NCBI GenBank assembly: GCA_032718475.1
Contig: JAUCBJ010000807.1
Coordinates: 1 to 64,000 of the forward strand
From: Nemertoderma westbladi
Lineage: Eukaryota; Xenacoelomorpha; Nemertodermatida; Nemertodermatidae
DNA length: 64,000 nucleotides
Direction of reading: 5' to 3'
Part shown: positions 21,274 to 32,490 of the stretch, one piece after another
How the letters are laid out: each line of letters opens with the position of its first letter
How positions within the stretch are numbered: position 1 is the stretch's first letter
The notes under the pieces: model-generated
What the model was told of the DNA's origin: nothing
The model's input: only the letters and a program-made list of their open reading frames with translations
Databases searched by the model: none
Program-made: the position numbers and the translations under genes

Positions 21274-21315
21274 GCCCACGCGCGTCCCTCGTGTAATAGT
21301 TTGATCCCCACTGCC
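21274..21315 (-). repeat. Single unit of the 39-bp minisatellite found at 27.0-27.4 kb
   Basis: CCCACGCGCGTCCCTCGTGT and the following bases are the inverse complement of one unit of the array at 27010-27425. It starts directly after the LINE tail. Confidence 0.85.
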
Positions 21316-21691
21316 CGGGGGCAATTGTCCGGGGGGGGCAATTGTCCTAGATCCGGACTACAGTACTTTATTTACTGTATACCTACTGTCATATCTACTG
21401 TACTGTGCCAAACTTTTGTAAGGAGAACTTCAACTGGTATTACTGATATTTCTACATTAGATAATGTATTTTACATTCTTTTTAAAATCCTGGAAATATA
21501 TACAAGCAAATCTTGCTTCTGATCTGGAAAGGAGTAGATGAAACCAATCGTAAATAGAAGAACGTCAGCTAAATCCGTGTAGGCACACCCACACAATAAC
21601 GACAACTTCCTCCATATCTGTCATTTGTTCCGGACAATTGCCCCCTGGACAACTGCCCCCCGGACAATTGCCCTCCGGACAATTGCCTCCC
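21315..21691. mobile_element. MITE-like element with GGGGCAATTGTCC terminal subrepeats
   Basis: The left end has GGGGGCAATTGTCC twice. The right end has four inverted GGACAATTGCC-type units (21630-21691). About 280 bp without coding potential separates them. The inverted ends suggest a non-autonomous DNA transposon. Confidence 0.65.
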
Positions 21692-22949
21692 TAAGAGAAT
21701 ATTGTCAGAAAAAGAAAGTAATAAAATAAAATATACTCTCGTAAGCAACAACTACTGCGCAGTAATAAAAATAAGTTAATGTAAGTATGTTCATTTAATA
21801 CAGTATATAAAATAAATATATTATAAATAATTATTAAATAATAATATTATTAAATATATTATATTTTATTTTATTTGTTTCTGTTTATATCATTGTTCCG
21901 CCGGCTGCTGTGCGCAGTCATATTTACATTTGTTCCATAATTAGGCCTACTGATTACTTGTTACATCATTATATAGAGGGGGTGGGGGGGGGGGGGGGGG
22001 GGTCGAATGTGTATCCACTGTATTTTTTAGAATTCGCGGTCATTATAAGTCGATCCATTACCCATTGTTTGTTAATTCTATTGCTTTCAGTCCCTTCTAA
22101 CTCAAAGTATTGAGTTGTATAAGTATTTTTATAAATAACAACTTACTGAATATTACTAAGCAGTTTTTAAGAGTTGTGATTTTAGAATTGATCGTTGATC
22201 GTCAGACTTGTTAGACTTGTTTCGGGTCGTTTCAGGTACCGATGTGAGTTAGCTGCCTGTCTCCTTTGTTATGTTTGTTTGTTGTTTGTTATTTGACGAG
22301 TGTCGGGTATGTAAATAGGTTTTGTAATAGTCGATATCTGTGATTGCCTTACTGTACATTAAAGATACTGCCGAGACATAATGGCGCCAGTAGTCGCGTC
22401 AGCAGTCTGTCTATTACCGACTGTACTTACAGCTATTAATAATTACTGTACTATCCATAGTCCTATACTGTACTGTACTGTACATAGTCTTATACAGTAG
22501 ACATCAGATTGTAATCTATGTTGATAATTAAAATACAATGATACGTACACTAAGGTACCGCAGCTCTCAAATAGTCCAATTATATGATATGATAATTGCT
22601 TTCTTTACTGCAGCCAGGGGCGGCTTGTGATTGTAGACAGATGGTTTACTGTTTATTGCAGTATACAGTATGTTGGTATTTGTTAACATAATTTGTATTG
22701 AATTGGTGGAATGTAGGTATTTATCCTTTTGACACCACAACCCCCCCCCCCCCCCCCCACCCCCCAGCCATAATGTACATGAATGGTTTAAAGTCTACGC
22801 TTAAACTCAGTTAATATGAGAATATATAAAATAACACATAAGAATATATAAGAATAAATAATATAACACAGGTTGTAAATTAGGTTCCCTACTGTTGAAT
22901 CATTTATTATAGTATGCTGATGAATTTGGTTATATTTTCTCCGAGCATT
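21692..22949. other. AT-rich intergenic stretch, no gene seen
   Basis: Only simple features: a 19-bp G tract (21984-22002), an 18-bp C tract (22741-22758) and GTACT microsatellite near 22.47 kb. Confidence 0.5.
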
Positions 22950-23550
22950 TTTGGTTTACGTCGGTTCTTGGGTCTGTGAACAGTGCGGAATTGAATTTGA
23001 CATAATTTTTAACCCTGTGTAATCACACTGTGTATATTTTTTTCCCAATAAATTTGGTAGGGCCGCTGATGTGTATTTAGGAGGTTTGCCTCTACTGTGT
23101 GTTATTAAGCAGGTACAATATTTAGGACACATTATCAGCTGTGATCTCTCTGACGAGGCTGACATGCAGCGTCAGAAATGTAATTTGTACTGTAGAGGAA
23201 ATCAGTTGGTAAGACGTTTTTCGAAGTGTTCAATATCAATTAAAATTTTGTTGTTTAAGACTTTCTGTTACAATATATATGGCTGTTCTCTGCGGTCGAT
23301 ATTTAGAATGGAAAAGCGTATAATACTACTTTTCGACAGATTTTCGGTTATGGTCGCACAGAGGATGCAGACACTTTATTTGTCGCGAATAGGATTAATA
23401 ATTTCAAAGCTGTAATTCGTACTAATATGTTTTCGCTTTTATCGAGAGTTAGTAAATCAGCTAACAAATTTATTACTGTTTGTGTTTCTACCTGTAGAGA
23501 ATCCTCTGTATTGTTTCAGCGCTGGTATACTGCTCTTGGTGTATAATTAT
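22950..23550 (+). pseudogene. LINE reverse transcriptase C-terminal fragment
   Basis: The reading near 23071-23415 contains QYLGHIISCDLSDEADM, GNQLVRRFSKCSI and KILLFKTFCYNIYGCSL, the conserved thumb/C-terminal region of a non-LTR RT. Related sequence continues to about 23545 in another frame. The RT core is absent. It points toward, and may belong to the same family as, the decayed LINE on the other strand at 24178-26939. Confidence 0.65.
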
Positions 23551-23650
23551 GTTAAATAATCTCGGTTTCGGTGTATATTAATTAATAAATAAATTGGAGT
23601 TTGAGCTGTTAATGCAACTGTAATTAAAGATGTAATATTATGGTTTTGTT

Positions 23651-23864
23651 CAGAAATGGAAAAAATGAGAAAGAGCGTCACCGGGGGTTGAACCAGCGCT
23701 ATACGTACGTTTCACCCTATCAGGAGTGGATTAGGTGGGATAGTGAATGTCAGGGACAAGTGGCTGAACTAGTTAGCGCTACTGAAGAGGCCTGATAGGC
23801 TGAAACGTACGTATAGCGCTGGTTCAACCCCCGGTGACGCCCTTTCTCATTTTTTCCATTTCTG
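23651..23864. repeat. Palindrome made of an inverted SINE pair
   Basis: The outer 64 bp on each side are inverse complements with one mismatch. Similarity extends to about 74 bp around a loop of roughly 70 bp. Read on the + strand, the right half is a tRNA-like head: an A-box-like stretch GTGGCTGAACTAGTTAGCGC near 23760 and a B box GGTTCAACCCC near 23821. The left half is a shortened inverted copy holding the B box. No flanking duplication was found. Confidence 0.75.
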
Positions 23865-24177
23865 AAGACACGCATGAAGTATAGACTGAAGTAGAGTGTT
23901 GGGACACGATTGTATCCTGTGGATCATATTTGTGCCGGTTTTGAATATTTCTGCTGACAACGAATAACATCCGAGTAAAGAGTAGACTACAGCATTGCTC
24001 GCATATGACCCGAGAAACAATAGACCCCGGAGGATCTTGCGATCGCATGTGTTTCACGTCGAAAGACGTTTTGCGAAGGCTGACAGTTATTAATAAAGTT
24101 TCGTTTCATCGTTTCACCAGATGTTAGTGATCCGTTGTTTAGACGAGATAATAATTCCTTCTTGCAGTATGAGAATG

Positions 24178-24576
24178 TTAGGATGGATAGGATATCTGGC
24201 ATTGGGAAGGAGTTGGAACATTGTCGGTAGGCCCCACTGAGACTTGCAGTATGATAATCGTTGTCCTGTTTGCTACTGTTAATGAAAAGTGATAATCTAA
24301 GGAACGCACATATGGATTCACATTATCCTTCAAATTCCGGAATAAACAGACGAATTCGACATAATCGAAGGCACCAGTCGCAGTCACATCCAACTGATAT
24401 AGAAACACTGTGTTACCAGACCGACGCTTAGACTCCAAGAATTCTAACAAAGCACTTATAACCAAATCTGAGCCTATCTTCTTCTGATACGCAAATTGAG
24501 CGTTAGGAATCAAATCTTGTATCGGCAAAAATTCCAGAAGGACAATAGATTCAAATATTTTTCCGAACAGACTCAC
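24178..24576 (-). pseudogene. LINE RT palm fragment
   Basis: A frame containing FGKIFESIVL, NAQFAYQKKIGSDLVISAL and YQLDVTATGAFDYVEF. These match the RT blocks that in intact enzymes read like FRKG... and LDxSGAFDxV. The first catalytic Asp is present. The frame ends before the second catalytic block. It continues the same LINE as 24646-26323. Confidence 0.7.
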
Positions 24577-24645
24577 TGTGGCAATTTGTCTGAAAGATTT
24601 ATGATGTCACGTCCCTTTCCCTTATACAAACTTGTGAATATTGTT

Positions 24646-25140
24646 TCACCAAAAAACTAAGGTATATATATGTCCAGTTCTTAAACACACATTTATAATG
24701 TCTGCAAGAATTCTGCAAATAAAGTTAACGTCCAGGCTAAGCACATGTTCAATAACAAGGCCCATTGTATCTGGAGATTTGCCGGTGGATATAACCAAAA
24801 TTGCTCGCTGTAGTGTTGTAGCAGAGACAGTAGGTACCACCGCGTCTGGGCAGCTATTCTGCAAGTCCGATTTCAGTTCATTGATGGAAGTGTAGAACTC
24901 TTTACCTGGAAAATTTCTCTCTTCTAGTGCGGACCTTATCTTTTCCTGGGCATTTGTTGGTATTGTTCCACTCGTAATTTTATTAGAAGCAATGCTCTGC
25001 CAGAATTTGCTCGGATTTGAGGTCATTGTGGCTGCAACCTTCCTGGCATTGACTGAAACTAGATTTCTAGCAAGGAAATTTTTGAGACGCCGAACTGATT
25101 TTTTGGACTCCTGATACGCTTTACCATAATTGCTATCCAT
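24646..25140 (-). pseudogene. LINE linker and start of RT
   Basis: Contains a basic helical linker (SKKSVRRLKNFLARNLV), FWQSIASNKIT and a block ending TGKSPDTMGLVIEHVL, corresponding to the KSPGPDGI-type first RT block of LINEs. It is followed by a frameshift into 24178-24576. Confidence 0.65.
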
Positions 25141-25417
25141 ACATTAGCCATCATGACACCACAGGTTATATAGATCCTTTGTAGTTTTTGCCATTATATG
25201 TAACTTTGAAGATCTAATCCTTATGTTATTTGTCTTGCGTTTGTGTTTAATGGATGGCAGAAGTTTAGAAGCCGACTGACAAATTATCTGTTGGACCGAT
25301 TTGGCTACTTATCTACTTCAGTATTTTTCCACCGAGATGGATGCAAGTTGATGGAGGTGTACAATTCTTTAATCTCATGCTCTACTTTTAGCCGATAGTT
25401 CAGTTGATGTTGTGTTG

Positions 25418-25849
25418 TTACCCGTTTCCAGTCAACCCTAATTGGGCTAGGCATAGTTTTACTGCAATGAATTTCCTCTTTACATTAAATAATTTCTCAC
25501 GATCAATCCAAAACAAAACAGGAACATGATCCGAGAAAATTCCAGGTTCACATTCTAGGATGGATCCCCACGTAGTAAAACCCATGACCATTTTAGAAGA
25601 AATAATATGGTCTATGTATGAAGACCCATAGCCCTTAAAAGTGACAACTGGCCCAGTAAACATATCGTACGTATCCATCACAAGAAGCTCCTTGTTACTC
25701 AGGAATTCATTCAGACGACGTCCATGCCATGATGGTTTTTGTTTATTACACCTGGCCCCCTGCAACGATCCGATAACAGAATTGAGATCTCCTAAGATTA
25801 TCGGCAGAGCGTAGTCCACTGAATCCAATACATTATTGAGCCTTCCCAA
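25418..25849 (-). pseudogene. LINE APE endonuclease, C-terminal half
   Basis: Contains LPIILGDLNSVIGS (the GDxN motif), SYIDHIISSKMV and FSDHVPVLF (the SDH motif), the catalytic blocks of an APE-like endonuclease. The N-terminal half is in another frame at 25898-26323. Confidence 0.75.
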
Positions 25850-25897
25850 GAATATCTCAAATTTCTCTGTGGGTTTGGATGAGTCTGGTGCATAACA

Positions 25898-26323
25898 TCA
25901 TAATATCATTATCGGTGTTGACGTTGAGGTTGACTGATCAGGTGTAGGGTAAGCTAATATTCCTACAATGTCATCGCCGCTAGAGATAGTACTTGTCTTT
26001 GAGAAAATCCCTTTGCGATGCCATAAGCAAACTCCTCCAGCTCCATGTGTACGAGTTGGATTCTTCATCTGTTCACTGATAAAATAATTGCATTCAAAAT
26101 CATTGTTTAGGCCCGGTAATAGTAAATTCGCTTCAGTTTCATCCAACCAGTGCTCTTGCACTGCTAGAACATCCAAATTATTTAACAAATCTACAATATA
26201 ATCTGAGTTTGAGTTATAACCATGACAGTTAATAGTTCCAAAGCGCACTGCATTTGAATTAGTGCATTGAGCTGAATGCTGGGCGGAGTCACTAAACTCG
26301 GTACTGAAATTCTTTGGCCCCAC
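25898..26323 (-). pseudogene. LINE APE endonuclease, N-terminal half
   Basis: Contains TINCHGYNSNSDYIVDLL followed by LDVLAVQEHWL with the catalytic Glu, and GAGGVCLWHRKGI. This is the typical first half of an EEP endonuclease. The residues before it are probably an ORF1/ORF2 junction. Confidence 0.75.
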
Positions 26324-26939
26324 TTGGACCTACTTTGTTCTCACTGGCTAAGGTTAATCCACCATTTCCAATCCCTTGTGGCCTATGGGGACTGGATCGT
26401 TGATAGTTTATATGCTCGTGATGCCCTGGAGTTTGAGCTCTGTAACTACCGGATCCCTGCCATATATTACTCGGCTGTTTCCATGTGTACATACTTCTCT
26501 TATGCTCGGATAATCTTCCACGATTATAAACCATACCAACCCTTGGAATTGCAGGCTGTTGATTCACTCGCCATTCGCGACATGAAATACCACATGGCCA
26601 GAAACTTGAACTGCAAACTCGCTCAAGGTTGTGTAAATCAATAACAATTCTCATGGATTTGTAAAGGTACCCTTGGCAAATTACTTGAATATTGTGAATC
26701 ATAATACCCCTACCAGAGAGGTATGATTGGACATCATCTTGATTAGTGCTGCAAGCTATCCGAGTCACGAATAAGTAGGCATAGTATAGTGAAACTGAGC
26801 CTATATGACTACTATTATTAAGTTCACCAGTTGGTCGATTACCATATATATTCTTCTGTTCAGTACTTCGATTATTCTCAGCACTTTGTGGTCGATTACC
26901 GTACTCATTATTCTGTTGATTGTGTTGCTTATGCTCCAA
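26292..26939 (-). pseudogene. Possible LINE ORF1 remnant
   Basis: An Asn/Gln/Arg-rich frame with SYLSGRGIMIHNIQVICQG and MRIVIDLHNLERV, lying just upstream of the endonuclease on the same strand. Position and low complexity suggest the end of ORF1. There is no diagnostic domain. Confidence 0.4.
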
Positions 26940-27009
26940 ACTTTCTTGGCCAGAGGGTTGGTATCTAGAAGTAGGATTCCTCCTTTGATCCCCTCCTAGT
27001 TTATCCCTT

Positions 27010-27425
27010 AACTATTATACGAGGGACACGCGTGGGCAGTGGGGATCAAACTATTACACTAGGGACGAGCGTGGGCAGTAGGGATCAAACTATTACACGA
27101 GGGACGCGAGTGGGCAGTGGGGATAAAACTATTACACGAGGGACGCGCGTGGGCAGTGGGGATCAAACTATTACACAGGGGACGCGCGTGGGCAGTGGGG
27201 ATAAAACTATTACACGAGGGATGCGTGTGGGCAGTGGGGATCAAACTATTACACAGGGGACGCGCGTGGGCAGTGGGGATCAAACTTGTACGGAGGGCGC
27301 GTGTGGGCAATGGGGATCAAACTATTACACGAGGGACGCGCGTGGGCAGTGGGGATCAAATTATTGCACGAGGGACTCGCGTGGGCAGAAGGGATCAAAC
27401 TATTACACGAGGAATACGCGTGGCA
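27010..27425. repeat. 39-bp minisatellite, about 10.5 units
   Basis: Exact 39-bp spacing of the phrase GTGGGCAGTGGGGATCAAAC from 27033 onward, with point variants. A single unit occurs at 21274-21315. The array sits between the start of the decayed LINE and a BEL/Pao fragment. Long overlapping frames on both strands are a consequence of the period. Confidence 0.95.
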
Positions 27426-27470
27426 CTCAAAGGGCCCTATGTCCTTTGATGTTGCAATACGTACACTGAG

Positions 27471-27827
27471 CTACGAAGCGACAGCAGGTGTAGAAAGTGT
27501 GTGACTGTGTTTGAGTTGTACGTGTGCGTCCAGTATCATAGCGCGCTGTAACTCATGGTGTTGCGGTATGATGATAGGATACCTAAAGTCTAGTGCAAAG
27601 TCAATGTTTTGGAGTCTGGACTTGTGACAAAGCAAGCCCTTGTAAATTATTGGACTCCAACTCAAGATCGGTGAAAACTTGATCTGTTTACCCTGATTGA
27701 TTGCTGTGAACTCTCGTGGGAAATATCGCAATTGATAATGTTTAATAATATCAACTTCACAATTACCAATTTCATCCAAATTAAGTCTTCTTGGAAAGTC
27801 GCGTTTGCCTCTGGCATATTGTCTCAA
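27471..27827 (-). pseudogene. BEL/Pao pol fragment (between RNase H and integrase)
   Basis: Contains FALDFRYPIIIPQHHELQRAMILDAH, the stretch just before the integrase zinc-binding domain of BEL/Pao polyproteins (usually HPIILPKxHxLTxLIIxxxH). It stops near the minisatellite, so integrase is missing. It lies on the same strand as the gag-like pieces to the right and probably comes from the same internally deleted element. Confidence 0.7.
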
Positions 27828-28187
27828 ACGTTTGAGCCATGCTAACTTGCGGCACGCGTCCGTCCATGATGTAGTTAGGTTAACTATCCTGTCAACGTAA
27901 GTGTTGGTGACATGGGCATCCTACAAAATCCGCAAGCAACTGTTGTCGTGGCTGTTTGGTGCCTATTGGCGTCAGAACCTTGGAAGTGTCCGTTGGGGTG
28001 GCATAGATCACGGCTTTCGCGTTCGTTGGAAGTTGTTTGGTCCAAATCGGCGTAACTATAGCTATTCCTTCTGCCGCTATGTGGTGGTCTATATAGTTAG
28101 ACCTTGTCTCAACCACGGCCTCTCGCGAAATCAACTGGTAAATGTGGGTGAGTTTCAGTAGCCTGCCAGCCTCTTCACGCTGGTACT

Positions 28188-28560
28188 CTATCCATCGCCA
28201 TTCTCAGCATAACCAATGATGAGTCTGCCAATGATCCTAATTAGAACTGTCGGCACATTGGCGTACTCGAGTTGACCGATGGACCGTAAAGTCCCTATAG
28301 CGTTTTTGATCTCATCCGCGAGTCGTAGAAGATCGATCAGTTTCGAAATAAGTCCGCCTCTACAGAGGTCTTCTATAATGCCTATAATGTCTTCTATTAG
28401 CCATGACCACATTACTGCCGTATATGGAAAATAAATGGTCGTATGCCAACTCAAAGGCGTTCGGAACACCAATGAAGGTCTCTGCTAATCTCTTCGGCTC
28501 ACCGGATAGAACTTGGAGCAAGTAATTAAACTTCTCCGTCGAGGTGAAGGCACACATAGC
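28188..28560 (-). pseudogene. BEL/Pao gag fragment
   Basis: Two overlapping frames together resemble the DUF1759-type Gag core of BEL/Pao elements. One (28360-28557) has EKFNYLLQVLSGEPKRLAET followed by a tyrosine-rich helix. The other (28188-28472) has DLCRGGLISKLIDLLRLADE. In intact elements the second follows the first, so a frameshift separates them. Further gag-like sequence may extend to about 28900, where the 18-bp array begins. Confidence 0.65.
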
Positions 28561-28904
28561 GATCTAGGACTCTACATAGTTTACCAGTGTACGCCAGTGT
28601 TTCGCGTTGCCAGAGAACTTAGGCGGTTGTTGTGCTGGTAATCCGTGTCTGGCTGCAAACTTAGCAATCTTGTTGACTAAGTCCAACTGTCCGTGTCCCT
28701 TTTCGGTAATAGCGTCCAGTCGTTCCCGTCCACGCATTGTTCATCAGTATGAGATGTTAATGGGATCTTCTCCTCGATGGTTCGGAGTTTGTCTGGCCTC
28801 CGGTTCTCTATATGGTGGTCGATGTGGTCTAGGTCATTCCAATTCCATGCTGGTCCGTGATCTATCCGATGATGGGGCTTCGAGCTGCTCTTCGATCTTG
28901 ACGC

Positions 28905-31900
28905 AGGAGATCCCTTGTCGCAGGAGACCCCTTGTCGCAGGAAATCCCTTGTCGCAGGAAATCCCTTGTCGCAGGAGATTCTCTTGCTGCAGGAGATCCT
29001 TGTCGCAGGAGATCTCCTTGTTGCAGGAGATCCTTGTTTCAGAAGATCCCTTGTCGCAGGAGATCTCCTTGTCGCAGGAGATTCCTTGACGCAGGAGATT
29101 CCTTTGTCGCAGGAGATCCCTTGTCGCAGGAGATTCCTTGTCGCAGGAGATTATCTTGCTGAAGGAGATCCTTGTTGCATGAGATCCCTTGTTGCAGGAG
29201 ATCTCTTGACGTAGGAGATCTCCTTGTCGCAGTAGATCCCCTTGTTGCAGTAGATCTCCTTGCTTCAGGAGATCTACTGCAACAAGGGGATCTACTGCGA
29301 CAAGGAGATCTCCTGCGTCAAGAGATCTCCTGCGACAAGGGATCTCATGCAACATGGATCTCCTTCAGCACATAATCTCCTGCGACAAGGGATCTCCTGC
29401 AACAAGGGAATCCCCTACGCCAAGGGAATCTCCTGCGACAAGGGATCTCATGCAACAAGGATCTTCTTCAGCAAGAGAATCTCCTGCGACAAGGGATCTG
29501 CTACGACAAGGGAATTTCCTGTTCCTGCGTCAAGAGATCTCCTGCGACAAGGGAATCTCCTGCGTCAAGAGATCTCCTGCGACAAGGGATCTCCTGCGAC
29601 AAGGAGATCTACTGCGACAAGGAGATCTCCTGCGACAAGGAGATCTCCTGCGACAAGGAGATCTCCTGCGACAAGGAGATCTCCTGCGACAAGGGATCTT
29701 CTGCAACAAGGATCTCCTGCAACAAGCAGATCTACTGCGACAAGGGATCTCCTGCGTCAATGAGATATCCTGCAACAAGGAGATCTCCTGCGACAAGGGA
29801 ATCTCCTGCATCAAGGGATCTCCTGCGACAAGTAGATCTCCTGCGTCAATGAGATATCCTGCAACAAGGAGATCTCCTGTAACAAGGAGATCTCCTGCGA
29901 TAAGGGAATCTCCTGCGTCAAGGGATCTCCTGCAACAAGGAGATCTCCTGCGACAAGGAGATCTACTGCGACAAGGGATCTTCTGCAACAAGGATATCCT
30001 GCAACAAGGATATCTCCTGCGATAAAGAGATCTACTGCGATAAGGGTATCTACTGCGACAAGGAGATCTCCTGCGACAAGAGATTTCCTGTGTCAAGGGG
30101 ATCTCTTGCGACAAGGGTTCTCCTGCGACAAGGATATCTACGGCGACAAGGGATCTCATGCGACAAGGAGATCTCCTGCGACAAGGGAATCTCCTACGAC
30201 AAGGGAATCTCCTGCGACAAGGGATCACATGCAACTCAAGGAGATCTCCTGCGACAAGGGTTCTCATGCAACAAGTATATCCTGCAGCCACGGGATCTCC
30301 TGCGACAAAGAGTTCTACTGCGACAAGGGGATCTCCTGCGACAAAGAGATCTCCTGCGACAAGGGATCTCATGCAACAAGGATCTCCTGCAGCAAGAGAA
30401 TCTTCGGAGACAAGGGATCTCCTGCGACAAGGGGTCTCCTGCGACAAGGGATCTCCTGCGTCAAGAGATCTCCTACGACAAGGGATCTCATGCAACAAGG
30501 ATCTCCTGCAGCAAGAGAATCGCCTGCGACAAGGAGATCTCCTGCGACAAGGGATCTCCTGCGATAAGGAGATCTTCTGCGACAAGGGAATCTCCTACGA
30601 CAAGAGAATCTTCTGCGATAAGGAGATCTCCTGCAACAAGGAGATCTCCTGCGACAAGGAGATCTACTGCGACAAGGAGATATCCTGCAACAAGGAGATC
30701 TCCTGCAGCAAGGAGATCTCCTGCAACAAGGAGATCTACTGCGACAAGGGATCTTCTGCAACAAGGATCTCCTGCAACAAGGAGATCTACTGCGACAAGG
30801 AGATCTCCTGCGACAAGGAGATCTCCTGCGACAAAGAGATCTCCTGCGACAAGGGATCTTCTGCAACAAGGATCTCCTGCAACAAGGAGATCTACTGCGA
30901 CAAGGGATCTCCTGTGACAAGGGAATCTCCTGCGTCAAGGGATCTCCTGCGACAAGGAGATCTCCTGCGACAAGTAGATCTCCTGCGTCAAGAAGATCTA
31001 CTGCGATAAGGGAATTTCCTGCGTTAAGGGATCTCATGCAACAAGGAGATCTCCTGCGACAAGGAGAACTCCTGCGACATGGAGATCTCCTGCGACAAGG
31101 GATCTCATGCAACAAGGATCTCCTGCTGCAAGGGGATCTCCTGCGACAAGGAGTTCTACTGCGACAAGGGATTCTACTGCGACAAGGAGATCTCCTGCGA
31201 CAAGGGATCTCATGCATCAAGGATCTCCTGCAGCAAGAGAATCTTCTGCGACATGGGATCTCCTGCGACAAGGGGTTCTCCTGCGACACGGAGATCTACG
31301 GCGACAAGGAGATCTCCTGTGACAAGGGGATCTCCTGCATCTTCTGCTCTAAGAGCATCTCCTGCGACAAGGGGTTCTCCTGAGACAAGGAGATCTACGG
31401 CGACAAGGAGATTTCCTGTGACAAGCGGATCTCCTGCGTCTTCTGCTCCAAGAGGATCTCCTGCAACAAGGGATCTCCTGCAACAAGGGATCTCCTGCAA
31501 CAAGGGAATCTCCTGCGTCAAGGGATCTCATGCAACAAGGAGATCTCCTGCGACAAGGAGATCTCATGCGACATAGAGATCTCCTGCGACAAGGAATCTC
31601 ATGCAACAAGGATCTCCTGCAGCAAGATAATCACCTGCGACAAGGGATCTCCTACAACAGGGGAATCTTCTGCGTCAAGGGATCTCATGCAACAAGGAGA
31701 TCTCCTGCGACAAGGAGATCTCGTATGCCTCAAAGAGATCTCCTGCGACAAGGGATCTCATGCAACAAGTATATCCTGCAGCCACGGGATTTCCTGCGAC
31801 AAGGAGTTCTACTGCGACAAGGGGATCTCCTGCGACAAAGAGATCTCCTGCGACAAGGGATCTCATGCAACAAGGATCTCCTGCAGCAAGAGAATCTTCG

Positions 31901-32340
31901 GCGACAAGGGATCTCCTGCGACAAGGGGTTCTCCTGCCACAAGGAAATCTACGGCGACAAGGAGATCTCCTGTGACAAGGGGATCTCCTGCTTCTTCTGC
32001 TCCAAGAGCATCTCCTGCGACAAGGAGATCTACGTCGACAAGGGAATCTTCTGCGTCAAGGGATCTCTTGCGACAAGGGATCTCATGCAACAAGGATCTC
32101 CTGCAGCAAGAGAATCTCCTGCAACAAGGGATCTCCTTTGACAATGGAATCTCATGCGACAAGGGATCTCATGCAACAAGGATCTCCTGCAGCAAGAGAA
32201 ACGCCTGCGACAAGGAGATCTCCTGCGACAAGGGATCTCCTGCGATAAGGAGATCTTCTGCGACAAGGGAATCTCCTACGACAAGGGAATCTCCTGCGTC
32301 AAGGGAATCTCCTACGACAAGAGAATCTCCTGCGACAAGG
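28905..32340. repeat. 3.4 kb array of an 18-bp unit with a strand switch
   Basis: Units of 17-19 bp of the type GATCTCCTGCGACAAGGA, with recurring variants (CAACAAGG, GTCAAG, CATGCAAC, GCAGCAAGA). From 28905 to 29260 the unit is on the minus strand and from 29267 to 32340 on the plus strand. Longer blocks recur, for example around 30271-30450 and 31765-31950. All long ORFs here (repeats of RSPATR, DLLRQG or ISCDKE) arise from the repeat and are not considered genes. Confidence 0.97.
29140..29390. repeat. Palindrome at the strand switch of the array
   Basis: Arms on either side of the spacer TGCTTC (29261-29266) are inverse complements for at least 115 bp with few mismatches. They include matching irregular units, so the left part is a true inverted duplication and not merely the same unit reversed. 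Confidence 0.85.
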
Positions 32341-32490
32341 ATAGAGTAGGCCTACTATCCAACACATAAACGGACTCCCAGCATTAATTTAATCAATAAA
32401 ATGGCATCTAACTGAATAGAGTAGGCCTACTATCCAACATATAAACGGACTCCCAGCATTAATTTAATCAATAAAATGGCATCTAACTGG
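32341..32490 (+). repeat. 75-bp tandem duplication spanning the start codon of the LDLa gene
   Basis: Copies at 32341-32415 and 32416-32490 differ at only two or three positions. Each carries ATAGAGTAGGCCTACTATCC and the start ATGGCATCTAACTG. In the first copy the next base makes TGA, which leaves a four-codon upstream frame (MASN, 32401-32415). In the second copy it makes TGG and the long frame continues. The second copy also has TATAAA at 32440-32445. Confidence 0.95.

Larger units (their letters stand above)
24178..26939 (-). mobile_element. Decayed APE-type LINE, minus strand
   Basis: Reading leftward from 26939: a piece that may be the end of ORF1, an APE endonuclease in two frames, a linker with the start of RT, and an RT palm fragment. 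It is broken by several frameshifts and stops, and the RT catalytic Asp-Asp motif is not visible. It differs from the two better preserved LINEs at 7.3 and 10.4 kb. Confidence 0.75.

Noticed and set aside
27032-27504. ORFs on both strands of the 27 kb minisatellite
   Set aside because: Same effect of a 39-bp period; no domain.
28834-32369. Dozens of ORFs of up to 351 codons with repeats such as RSPATR, DLLRQG and RRRSPCRR
   Set aside because: All are translations of the 18-bp array. None has a non-repetitive domain, and they overlap in all frames.
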